11,477 bases of DNA. It comes from DSWT01 sp035415725 (GTDB taxonomy: Bacteria > Chloroflexota > Anaerolineae > B4-G1 > SLSP01). Of the stretch, positions 5,918 through 11,477 are shown piece after piece; within the stretch, counting starts at the first letter, position 1, and every line of letters starts with the position of its first letter. A model generated the notes under the pieces. The model was not told where the DNA came from, did no database searches, and was given only the letters and a program-made list of their open reading frames with translations. The DNA lies in contig DAOOGN010000110.1 of the NCBI GenBank assembly GCA_035415725.1, positions 1 through 11,477 of the forward strand. The letters run 5' to 3'. The translations under genes were made by a program, and so were the position numbers.

Positions 5918-6820
5918 TCATGCCTTGGGCTTGACCATCCCGTGCATGGTGAGCCAGCTCACGAAGGCATTGAACCAGCCGGTGCTGGTCGTTTCCTTGG
6001 GGTACATGCCGAAGCCGTGACCGCCCTGCTCATAGAGGTGAAATTCGACCGGCTTCTTGGCCGCGCGCCAGCTCTCGATCAGCCCGAATCCGCTATCGCC
6101 GAAGAAGGGATCGTCGGCGGCGAGCGCGACGAACAGCGGCGGAGCGTCGTCCGGAACGGTTATCGAAGCCAGCGGACCGTAGATGTCGCCGATGAACGCC
6201 GGCCTGGCGTTCTCACCGACGAGCGCAGTCGCCATGGTAAGCATGGCACCGGCTGAGAAGCCCACCATGCCGATACGGTCCGGATCGATCTTCCACGTGG
6301 CGGCACGATTCCGGATCAGGGCGAAGGCGGCGCACGAGTCCTCGAGCTGCGGCGCGAGGTAAGCTTTCATCTGATCCGGAGCGGGTCGCGGAGGCCGGCG
6401 CTCAGTGTTCGAGAACATCTTGTCCATCGAACGTTTGAATTTGTCCATGTCCGCCGGCGTCTGGGTCAGGCGATACTTAAGGACGAATGCCGCAACGCCG
6501 TGCTTGACCAGAGCGCGGGCGACATTCCAGCCTTCGTTCTCCATTGATAATGAGAAGAAACCGCCGCCTGGCGCAACGACGACCGCGGCGCCGCTGGCGC
6601 CGGCTGGATCGGGCAGGAACGGCGTGATCGTCGCAACCGTGACGTTACGGGCGAACCGGCTGCCATATTGCGAGTGCCACGCTTCTTGGGCCGTCGCGTC
6701 GGGGAGCGGGGGGGTGCCGATCTCGATCGCATCCGGCTGATCGGGGATGGCGATCGCCGTCATCGTGTGGTCCAACGGCTCAGGAACTGGTGCCTCAGAT
6801 GCATGATCATTCTTTTTCAC
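5918..6820 (-). CDS. Alpha/beta hydrolase (esterase / dienelactone-hydrolase-like)
   Basis: This protein is 300 residues from GTG 6820. It carries an oxyanion APGGGFF loop (Gly85-Gly87), the nucleophile elbow GFSAG (Ser189), an acid near DDPFF (Asp236/237) and the catalytic histidine in GGHGFGMYPK (His268). This is a complete triad typical of acetyl-esterase/lipase-like hydrolases. A longer frame opens at GTG 6829, but that codon lies inside the ribosome binding site AAGGAG (6834-6829), which is correctly spaced (8 bases) for GTG 6820. There is no signal peptide, so it is probably cytoplasmic. The gene is markedly GC-rich with its own promoter and terminator and looks like a self-contained acquired unit. 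The substrate is unknown. Confidence 0.87.
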   Translation of the reverse strand: MKKNDHASEAPVPEPLDHTMTAIAIPDQPDAIEIGTPPLPDATAQEAWHSQYGSRFARNVTVATITPFLPDPAGASGAAVVVAPGGGFFSLSMENEGWNVARALVKHGVAAFVLKYRLTQTPADMDKFKRSMDKMFSNTERRPPRPAPDQMKAYLAPQLEDSCAAFALIRNRAATWKIDPDRIGMVGFSAGAMLTMATALVGENARPAFIGDIYGPLASITVPDDAPPLFVALAADDPFFGDSGFGLIESWRAAKKPVEFHLYEQGGHGFGMYPKETTSTGWFNAFVSWLTMHGMVKPKA

Positions 6821-6856
6821 GAAATTCACTCCTTATATCATATATGGTACATCATT

Positions 6857-6885
6857 ATTATAGGGAGAAAGGGGGAGGGTGGCAA
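6857..6885 (-). promoter_or_regulatory. Sigma70-type promoter of the alpha/beta hydrolase gene
   Basis: Minus strand: TTGCCA at 6885-6880, a 17-base spacer, then a perfect TATAAT at 6862-6857. Transcription would begin near 6850, giving a leader of about 30 bases that contains AAGGAG at 6834-6829. The AT-rich stretch 6835-6862 contrasts with the GC-rich gene. Confidence 0.72.
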
Positions 6886-7271
6886 GTGGTAGGTGGCTGC
6901 GGGTGCGTTTCAAAATGGGGGCGAGTTAGGCAGCGAAGGCACGCGCCCATAAGTCGTCGAAACGCTTCTTGCCAGTCATCACTGCGCCACGTACGGCCAA
7001 GATGCGTTCCGCAGGGTAAAAGGTATCGCCGTGGAGGGAGGCCGAAGAGGGCGCGCAACACACGCTTAAAGACGCAGACTGAAGGGGGGCCTCGCTTGCG
7101 AGCTACATCCGCAAGCAAGCCCCCCCTCGTGAAAATGCTATTGCCGCAAAATCCGGCGCACCACCCCGCAATCAGTATGCTGATCCGGTCGTATTTTGCC
7201 AAACTTTCCACGCCTGTAAAACACTGGAATAGTTTTAGTTTTTATTTCCAGATCAGTCATTATCGGATTGG
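6886..7271. other. Gene-poor stretch
   Basis: Frames across these 386 bases are open by chance on both strands, have low-complexity or unnatural composition, and show no domain that I recognise. A minus-strand stretch (about 6920-7080) reads RVLRALFGLPPRRYLL...RTWRSDDWQEAFRRLMG and might be a fossil, but nothing confirms it. The only clear element is the hairpin at 7084-7126. Confidence 0.5.
7084..7126 (-). terminator. GC-rich hairpin, likely terminator of the exported-protein operon
   Basis: GGGGGGC (7084-7090) pairs with GCCCCCC (7119-7125), and GCTTGCG (7094-7100) with CGCAAGC (7110-7116). A small internal loop separates the two stems and the apical loop is nine bases. It lies about 145 bases after the stop of the secreted-protein gene. 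In the minus direction only a short TT follows the stem, so intrinsic termination would be weak. Confidence 0.45.
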
Positions 7272-7607
7272 CTACGACGCACGGAGCACAAGAGGCAGGT
7301 AAATTCGGTGAACGGTGAGCAGGTTTTGTCGATAACCAGTATGGGTAGCGAAATGCGCGCTGCTGATGTTGCCAGTCGCCGGCTGCGCGATGGTCGAGGC
7401 GACCCGGAAATGCGTCGAGGCAATTTCGCCCCCGCCACTGCTGAAGGCGCTCCAATTCAGCCCAAAGTGCGTTGATCCCATTGGCGGCGCAGCAAGCTGC
7501 GCCGCCTGAGCTTTACGCGCGGGCAAACGCCCTCCATAAGCCAGCCCCAGCACACCCAGCAGCGCCACGCTCAAACCCAGCAAGAGCAGGAGTCTACCCC
7601 CTTTCAT
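7272..7607 (-). CDS. Small secreted repeat protein with C-terminal YLPLVLR motif
   Basis: This 111-residue protein starts MKGGRLLLLLGLSVALLGVL, a clear Sec signal peptide with a probable cleavage site near AQA (33-35). The mature part has three spaced STHF/SAHF units (45-48, 64-67, 83-86) around GGGEIASTHFRVASTIAQPATG, a pattern I know from exported Chloroflexota proteins. It ends HRIYLPLVLRAS, the hydrophobic YLPLV-type tail also common there. The tail's role is unproven; surface sorting is a guess. ATG 7607 has AAGGAG seven bases upstream and overlaps the stop of the lipoprotein gene by four bases (ATGA), so the two products are translationally coupled and likely act together at the cell surface. 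Confidence 0.72.
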   Translation of the reverse strand: MKGGRLLLLLGLSVALLGVLGLAYGGRLPARKAQAAQLAAPPMGSTHFGLNWSAFSSGGGEIASTHFRVASTIAQPATGNISSAHFATHTGYRQNLLTVHRIYLPLVLRAS

Positions 7608-8755
7608 GGTTGCACTCCTTCCTGTGCCTCCGCCGGCGGCTCGACTAAGGGCATACGCGCGGCCGCCCCGCCGGCAGGTTGCGCCACGATCCGGTAGTCA
7701 AAGGCGATGTTGGAGGTTCCGCCGCCCTGCTCGCGCACCTCGAAACCGGTGGGGGTCTTTCGCGCGACATAGAGGCCCTGCGTGTCGCCCAGTGGGGTCA
7801 AGAAGACGTGGTAAGCACCGCCGGCGTCAATGGCTTTAGCGAACAACGTTTCAAGCGGGACAAACACGGTTCCCCTACGCAGTTGCGCCGTTCCAAAGTC
7901 TTCTATCCAGGCTTGCGGACTCTGCACGCCGTAAAACGCGCGTGTGTCGCCGTCGACTTCAGCGGTGGTGCGGAGTCCGTTTCCCGAAATCGTTCCCGCG
8001 CAGGTTAAGTTGCCATTTTCCAGAATCGAACACATATTCTGGTCATCCCCATTAATCACGGCAAAACTCGAGTCCTGGCTATCATCCCTATCCACATACA
8101 GCCAGATAGCATCGTGACTGTATAGATTCAAATCGCTGCCGGGGTCAGCGAGATCCGAGTAGATTGAGCCTTGTCTCCCCGAGCCTGGCATGACATCGGT
8201 GGGACCCGACAACTCCAGGCCCTTTTCACCCTCTAACCGCAGCGCTGGCAGAGAGTCGAAACTTAGAGTGCTTTCATAGCCATTCCCCACCGTCAATATG
8301 GCCTCGACGCCACTGGAGCCGTAAATGGCAGAATCCATGCTATCGGAAATGACCGCGCCCGGCATCAAGGTAAACGCATAGGGAGCGCCGTAGAGCCTTT
8401 GACGTGGCGTAAGCGTTTCTGTGTAAACACCGTTAGCGACCTGAACCTCAATCCAGATCGGCTCGCTCAACGCTTCCGCCGTAAGCCCGGCCCCTGGCGC
8501 TGTCGGCCCAATGACCACATCAAACAGCCCGTCGGTGACCGGCACCGTGTGCGTCTCGGTATAAATCGCCGTAACAGCGTCGTCGTCGTGGTAGTAGCGG
8601 AATTGCATCTGGTATGTCCCGTTCAAGGGTGTCCCGGCAGCATCCGTCAGCCGCCCCTGATACGTCATCTGTGGCGTCAACCCACACCCGCTCAAGATGA
8701 GCGCAACCCCCAGCAAAGAAACCGCCAACCCCCGCCAAATCCTGTGATTTTTCAT
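7604..8755 (-). CDS. Surface lipoprotein with beta-rich C-terminal domain
   Basis: This 383-residue protein begins MKNHRIWRGLAVSLLGVALI and has the lipobox LSGC with lipidated Cys24. ATG 8755 has AGGAGG (8767-8762) six bases upstream; an upstream in-frame start at 8833 would destroy the signal peptide. After the lipobox comes MTYQGRLTDAAGTPLNGTYQMQFRYY (30-55), a beta-sandwich opening seen in many bacterial surface proteins, with the LYGAPYAFTL continuation near 140. The middle (about 150-270) is serine- and glycine-rich and repetitive, like phage-tail or adhesin stalks. The C-terminal domain (about 290-360: GTVFVPLETLFAK, YHVFLTPLGDTQGLYV, GGTSNIAFDYRIVA) matches a tail-fibre-like surface-protein end without the S74 peptidase. 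A structural or adhesive role is inferred. It is coupled to the small secreted protein. Confidence 0.78.
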   Translation of the reverse strand: MKNHRIWRGLAVSLLGVALILSGCGLTPQMTYQGRLTDAAGTPLNGTYQMQFRYYHDDDAVTAIYTETHTVPVTDGLFDVVIGPTAPGAGLTAEALSEPIWIEVQVANGVYTETLTPRQRLYGAPYAFTLMPGAVISDSMDSAIYGSSGVEAILTVGNGYESTLSFDSLPALRLEGEKGLELSGPTDVMPGSGRQGSIYSDLADPGSDLNLYSHDAIWLYVDRDDSQDSSFAVINGDDQNMCSILENGNLTCAGTISGNGLRTTAEVDGDTRAFYGVQSPQAWIEDFGTAQLRRGTVFVPLETLFAKAIDAGGAYHVFLTPLGDTQGLYVARKTPTGFEVREQGGGTSNIAFDYRIVAQPAGGAAARMPLVEPPAEAQEGVQP

Positions 8756-8834
8756 CGTATACCTCCTGATTAGCGAAACCATTGAGTTTGAACACGAAAT
8801 GCCACAAACGGCTTGAAAACCAACGCTCTGCATG

Positions 8835-8857
8835 TGAACATTACGGGGTGGTGTTCA
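8835..8857. promoter_or_regulatory. Operator-like inverted repeat upstream of the lipoprotein gene
   Basis: TGAACA (8835-8840) and TGTTCA (8852-8857) form 6-bp arms around an 11-base spacer, about 80 bases before the lipoprotein start. Further upstream, a weak minus-strand promoter pair (TTGCTC, 16 bases, TACAAT at about 8890-8917) is possible. A regulator site is conceivable but unproven. Confidence 0.25.
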
Positions 8858-8913
8858 TAGCATTTTTTTGACGTGATAAAGGACATACAACCATTGTACG
8901 CCAGTGTACACTT

Positions 8914-9030
8914 AGAGCAAGAGTATCTGATACTGCAAACCTGAACGCCAACGTGCCCTTGCGCGTGTGCCTGGCCCTGCCCACCAACGTCGACAGCCGC
9001 GTGGTGCTCGATCGCGAGGGCAAGGATTGC
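8914..9030 (+). pseudogene. Fragment resembling an FtsK/SpoIIIE-type DNA translocase
   Basis: The plus-strand frame reads VSDTANLNANVPLRVCLALP then TNVDSRVVLDREGKD. The order N.N.P.R..L.L...VDSRVVLDR.G matches the FtsK/SpoIIIE/HerA segment where the motor domain reads roughly N.P.RI.f.v....DSR.iLD..G. Only about 30-35 residues survive. There is no Walker motif and no start codon, and the frame stops at 9069 after unrelated residues. This is the only plus-strand coding trace in the window. The identification is by eye from a short motif. Confidence 0.4.
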
Positions 9031-9035
9031 GCGCT

Positions 9036-9164
9036 GCGGGCCTCATTGGCGGCCACGATGGGGTTGTAGTTGCCGACTACGCCGATGTAGTCGCCGACGA
9101 CACGGTTGCTACCCATGGAGTCGGTGTAGTGGGTGTCACCGCTGCGAAAGTAAACATTTTCATG
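9036..9164 (-). pseudogene. Truncated gene fragment, unrecognised
   Basis: The minus-strand frame reads ENVYFRSGDTHYTDSMGS then NRVVGDYIGVVGNYNPIVAA and NEAR, with codon choice typical of GC-rich coding DNA, then degenerates. It has no start upstream (only stops and hairpin sequence) and ends where the FtsK-like fragment on the other strand ends, about 9030. The GNYNPI piece faintly recalls the GDYNPIH motif of MaoC-like hydratases, but that is too little to name it. Confidence 0.3.
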
Positions 9165-9166
9165 GA

Positions 9167-9383
9167 ACTCCCCCGGTCTATGGGGGGCCGGGGGAGTGAG
9201 GGGAGTTATGGGTAACGGTGTGCGTTACCCGCCGCCGGGTGTAGCGGATCGGACACCGGCTACTATACCACCCCGGCGGGGGATTCGGCCGTCCCGTACC
9301 CGCGCCGAAGGCGGTCGGCTGCAACATCCCCAGGAAGGCGTGTCATCCTTCCCCCGACAAGAACCGGAACGCCGCCGGTTCTT
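9167..9383. repeat. Cluster of GC-rich hairpins downstream of the IS110 transposase
   Basis: Four inverted repeats lie in about 220 bases. The first has arms ACTCCCCCGG/CCGGGGGAGT (9167-9176, 9188-9197). The second has GGGTAACG/CGTTACCC (9210-9217, 9223-9230). The third, CCGCCGGG/CCCGGCGG (9232-9239, 9272-9279), competes with GCCGG.TGT/ACACCGGC (9234-9242, 9253-9260), so the segment has two exclusive folds. The fourth has AAGAACCGG/CCGGTTCTT (9359-9367, 9375-9383). The last is 26 bases after the transposase stop and may terminate it. The others could be a structured RNA, a target site that the IS110 element chose, or remnants of other mobile DNA. No gene is supported in 9165-9408. Confidence 0.5.
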
Positions 9384-9408
9384 AGCAATCGCTACGTAAG
9401 CGCACTTC

Positions 9409-10788
9409 TTAGCCCTCTTCCGCGATCAGATGAGCCTCCATGACCTCGAATCTCTCGTCGAGGTTCGCCTGCAAGTCCAGCAGCGTCCGCTCCGAGGCAG
9501 GCGAAACCACCCCAAATGCCTTCTCGACATCATAGGGTTGCTTGAACTTCAGGCAGTGGTAGATGTGTCTGGCCAACGCTGCACACACAAATGGCATCGC
9601 TTTATACCACGGGTACCCAGCGGCCATCTTGCGCTCGAACAAGCTCTTGTAAGGGTTCGCGCCCTGGTCGAACCACACCAGTGGCGCGGCGATCTGAAAG
9701 TACGCCCGTTTCAGGACACGGTTGCCCCGTCTGGACATGCGTGTGCGGTCAATCGTCTGCGACTTCTCTAGCCCAGCGTAGTAGCCGGTGTAGGCTACGT
9801 AGCGGCGATAGTTGCGGAAACGATTCACGTCGCCGGTCACTGCCAGGATCGCCCCCAACGTGGCTGGCCCTGTGTAAGGAACAGGCCTGATCCACACATA
9901 GCCTGGGTGACGGCCAACCTGTGCTTTCAGTTGCTTGCTCAACTTGGCCTGCGCTTCCAGGTGATTCAGCAGTAATCCGGTCAACCACTCCAGTCGCCAG
10001 GCCCGGCCCGGGTCAGGCAGCAAGCCGGAAGTGCGGCGGGCTAACACCTGCAACTCATCCACGCGCCGGGCGTGGTGATAAGCGCCAGCAGCCCATAGCA
10101 CGGCCTTCACTTCCTCCGCCGCTGCCGCCGCTAGGTCTGCCGGCGTTGGGTACATGGCGATCAGACGGACCGGCGCCCATGACGCTACGCTCTTGGTGAA
10201 GAAGGTCTTCAGCTCAGGAAAGACCACGGCCATCAACTGGCCGAACTGGTTGCGTTCCCGCACGACCACTTGGTTTAGTTGCCAACTATCCCGGCACAGC
10301 GCCAGCAGATGGGCCTCATCTGGCCGGGACTGCTGCAGTGGGCGCAGTTTGAACTCCTCTCCCACCGCTTCATGCAGATAACAAATCCGTGCCATCACCC
10401 GTGCGTCTGTATCGTCCGTTTTGGGAAGTGCACCCATGATCCGCTCCCGCATGTGGCGCGTCAGCGCGTTCTCGACCATCTGCACCGGATAGTGGCGATC
10501 CAACAGGTATTGGTATACCGTCGCCCCGTAGTAGCCGCCGGTCGGTTCACAGACCCCCAGAAAGGCCTGCGGATCGGCACTGAACCCATCCAGATAGCGC
10601 TGAAATCGCTCCAGGCCTGTCTGTGTGCTAGGAAAATGCTCGCAACGGACGCGCTTCCAGCGTTCGCCCCCACGCACGAATGTCCTTAGGCTGATGACCA
10701 CGGCTACATGCTCCTGATAGCCAACGTCCAATCCCAGATAGTAGCGCTCCGGCAATCCCTCACCCAACTGCGCCAGTAATGTCATCAT
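9409..10788 (-). CDS. IS110-family transposase (bridge-RNA-guided recombinase type)
   Basis: This 459-residue protein has the IS110 architecture. The N-terminal RuvC-like DEDD domain shows GLDVGYQEHVAV (Asp21), VCEPTGGYY (Glu81) and KTDDTDARVMA (Asp125 to Asp128). A long helical middle follows. The C-terminal Transposase_20 domain (about 298-370) shows the PVPYTGPATLGAILAVTGD helix-hairpin-helix-like segment, then AGLEKSQTI with the likely catalytic serine (Ser343) and RMSRRGNRVLKRAYF. All catalytic residues are present, so it looks functional. It is somewhat longer than most family members (about 330-400). ATG 10788 or the adjacent ATG 10785 can start; the second is better spaced (7 bases) from AAGGAG at 10798-10793. 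Family members recombine DNA guided by an RNA from the element's own flank. Confidence 0.93.
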   Translation of the reverse strand: MMTLLAQLGEGLPERYYLGLDVGYQEHVAVVISLRTFVRGGERWKRVRCEHFPSTQTGLERFQRYLDGFSADPQAFLGVCEPTGGYYGATVYQYLLDRHYPVQMVENALTRHMRERIMGALPKTDDTDARVMARICYLHEAVGEEFKLRPLQQSRPDEAHLLALCRDSWQLNQVVVRERNQFGQLMAVVFPELKTFFTKSVASWAPVRLIAMYPTPADLAAAAAEEVKAVLWAAGAYHHARRVDELQVLARRTSGLLPDPGRAWRLEWLTGLLLNHLEAQAKLSKQLKAQVGRHPGYVWIRPVPYTGPATLGAILAVTGDVNRFRNYRRYVAYTGYYAGLEKSQTIDRTRMSRRGNRVLKRAYFQIAAPLVWFDQGANPYKSLFERKMAAGYPWYKAMPFVCAALARHIYHCLKFKQPYDVEKAFGVVSPASERTLLDLQANLDERFEVMEAHLIAEEG

Positions 10789-10798
10789 GCTGCTCCTT

Positions 10799-10925
10799 GC
10801 GTTTCTTGGTCGGGGCAGTGATCAGGCCGCCTACGCTACGTACAGTGGTCGCTCGACGAAACCTCAACTGACTGCGCCACAATGGTCTTCAGTCAGGCTG
10901 GCCTGATCCCCAACCCCGTTGATAT
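10799..10925 (-). ncRNA. Candidate bridge RNA / structured leader of the IS110 element
   Basis: Upstream of the transposase the minus strand folds well. A long-range stem pairs GGCCTGATC (10900-10908) with GATCAGGCC (10820-10828), flanked by further GGGG/CCCC complementarity. Inside it, CTGACTG (10868-10874) pairs with CAGTCAG (10890-10896). A 5' noncoding folded leader next to the left end is where IS110-group bridge RNAs are encoded, and they carry internal loops that bind target and donor DNA. The 9-mer shared with the sequence after the transposase lies in the 3' half, where a donor-binding loop would be. RNA expression and boundaries are inferred. Confidence 0.45.
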
Positions 10926-11477
10926 CTTATTGCGTCGAACGCCTCTGCTAGTCTACCCAAGATCGCAAGTGGCCGAAAGTGACGACGGCAGCCAACCCCC
11001 ACACATTACGTACAAGGGTCACGGCCGACACAACCCATCGGTGTGCCCTACCGGTCTGAGCAGTGGTCTGAGCTACACCCCAAATCTGTTGCAGGTGGCT
11101 CGTAGGTTGGCGACACCCAACATTTGTTACGTGGGTCACTGCATGCCCAAAGCGATTTTCATGGGTCGTCGCCGTCACTTTACGGATGTACTCCCGTACT
11201 GCGCATTACCAGTTGTTAATGTGCAACGTTACAGCCAGACACTCATCCTAATCATAGCGGACATTTCGAGCTTGCGCAAATGCCCCCAGTGGGTGCGCTC
11301 TAGACCATTTGTTGGGCGGCCTTTTGTGGATTAAAACCCCTACCAATGGCACAACCACCCTCATACATTTTTATACCGCCTGCCATCGCCTTAACACTCA
11401 CCAAAGACAAACTTAACCCTCGGCTGTTCAATGACAATTAGAATTAGACATCGGCGACAATTAGAAATACCCACTCG
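10926..11477. other. Stretch with degenerate direct repeats and no confident gene
   Basis: A 150-codon plus-strand frame (10882-11334) and a 76-codon minus-strand frame (10948-11178) are open, but neither has a ribosome binding site or a domain I recognise. The plus frame encodes a repeated motif, PHITYKGH and PNICYVGH, 38 residues apart. This reflects DNA copies TTACGTACAAGGGTCAC (11006-11022) and TTACGTGGGTCAC (11127-11139). GGTCTGAGC also occurs twice (11053-11061, 11065-11073). Near the window end, GACAATTAGAA is repeated at 11433-11443 and 11456-11466. I see nothing else in 11335-11477. Confidence 0.4.

Larger units (their letters stand above)
9385..10925 (-). mobile_element. IS110-family insertion sequence (ends approximate)
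   Basis: The element is defined by an intact IS110-type transposase and its structured upstream leader. IS110 elements generally lack terminal inverted repeats and target duplications, so the ends cannot be read directly and the limits given are estimates. A 9-base direct repeat, CGCTACGTA, occurs once just after the transposase gene (9390-9398) and once inside the leader (10834-10842), consistent with, but not proof of, donor-end recognition by a guide RNA. Confidence 0.55.

Noticed and set aside
5780..6256. 158-codon plus-strand frame across the hydrolase region
   Set aside because: It is antisense to the well-supported alpha/beta hydrolase and its arginine-rich composition is typical of shadow frames in GC-rich genes.
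6858..7211. 117-codon minus-strand open frame
   Set aside because: It runs through the hydrolase promoter and the GC-rich hairpin, has proline-rich unnatural composition at its end and no domain, so it is most likely non-coding.
8841..9116. 91-codon minus-strand frame starting MGSNRVVGDY
   Set aside because: Only its first part looks coding, and that continuity extends upstream of the ATG. The rest is antisense to the FtsK-like fragment and loses protein character, so it is described as a gene fragment rather than a gene.
11311..11320. GTTGGGCGGC on the plus strand, identical to the R' side of the attC sites
   Set aside because: No RYYYAAC partner with complementary inner arms exists within 150 bases on either side, so this is a chance match rather than a third attC.
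10882..11334. 150-codon plus-strand frame beginning MVFSQAGLIP
   Set aside because: It starts inside the structured IS110 leader, lacks a ribosome binding site and matches no family I know. Its internal repeat is explained by DNA repeats, so I did not call it a gene.

Overview
The window is a mosaic of accessory DNA from a bacterium, most plausibly of the phylum Chloroflexota. The clue is the lipoprotein and secreted-protein pair at 7272-8755. The small secreted protein ends in IYLPLVLR and carries repeated STHF/SAHF units, a style I associate with Anaerolineae and Chloroflexia exported proteins. The assignment is an inference, because horizontally acquired genes dominate and there is no rRNA or other marker. 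Every well supported gene lies on the minus strand.

Region 1 (1-1060) is part of an integron cassette array. Two attC recombination sites (26-153 and 930-1055) have the same orientation. Each has 7-bp terminal boxes, a long imperfect inner stem and unpaired bases on one arm only. They bound a 0.9-kb cassette carrying a RelE/ParE-type toxin and a Phd/YefM-type antitoxin, toxin first. The cassette has its own near-consensus promoter placed so close to the toxin ATG that the message should be leaderless. No integrase or attI lies in the window.

Region 2 (1083-4787), just upstream of the second attC and more AT-rich, reads in minus-strand order: a GNAT acetyltransferase broken by a one-base frameshift, a cysteine-rich DUF3795-like protein, a 598-residue protein that looks like two MoaF units fused in tandem, and an isoprenylcysteine-carboxyl-methyltransferase-like membrane protein. 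The last two overlap through a ribosome binding site and form an operon. Whether the whole block is one very large cassette cannot be settled here.

Region 3 (4930-5760) holds a 2H phosphoesterase (2'-5' RNA ligase-like), preceded by a possible 30-residue membrane peptide and a fragmentary 60-residue frame.

Region 4 (5860-6885) is a self-contained, GC-rich alpha/beta hydrolase gene with a consensus promoter and a 14-bp-stem terminator hairpin. Region 5 (6886-7271) has no convincing gene but a strong hairpin. Region 6 (7272-8755) is the translationally coupled lipoprotein and secreted-protein pair.

Region 7 (8756-9408) is a scar region. It has an FtsK/SpoIIIE-like fragment on the plus strand, abutting another gene fragment on the minus strand, then a cluster of GC-rich hairpins. 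Region 8 (9409-10920) is an IS110-family transposase with an intact DEDD motif, preceded by a foldable leader that is a candidate bridge RNA. The remainder (10920-11477) has degenerate repeats and no confident gene.
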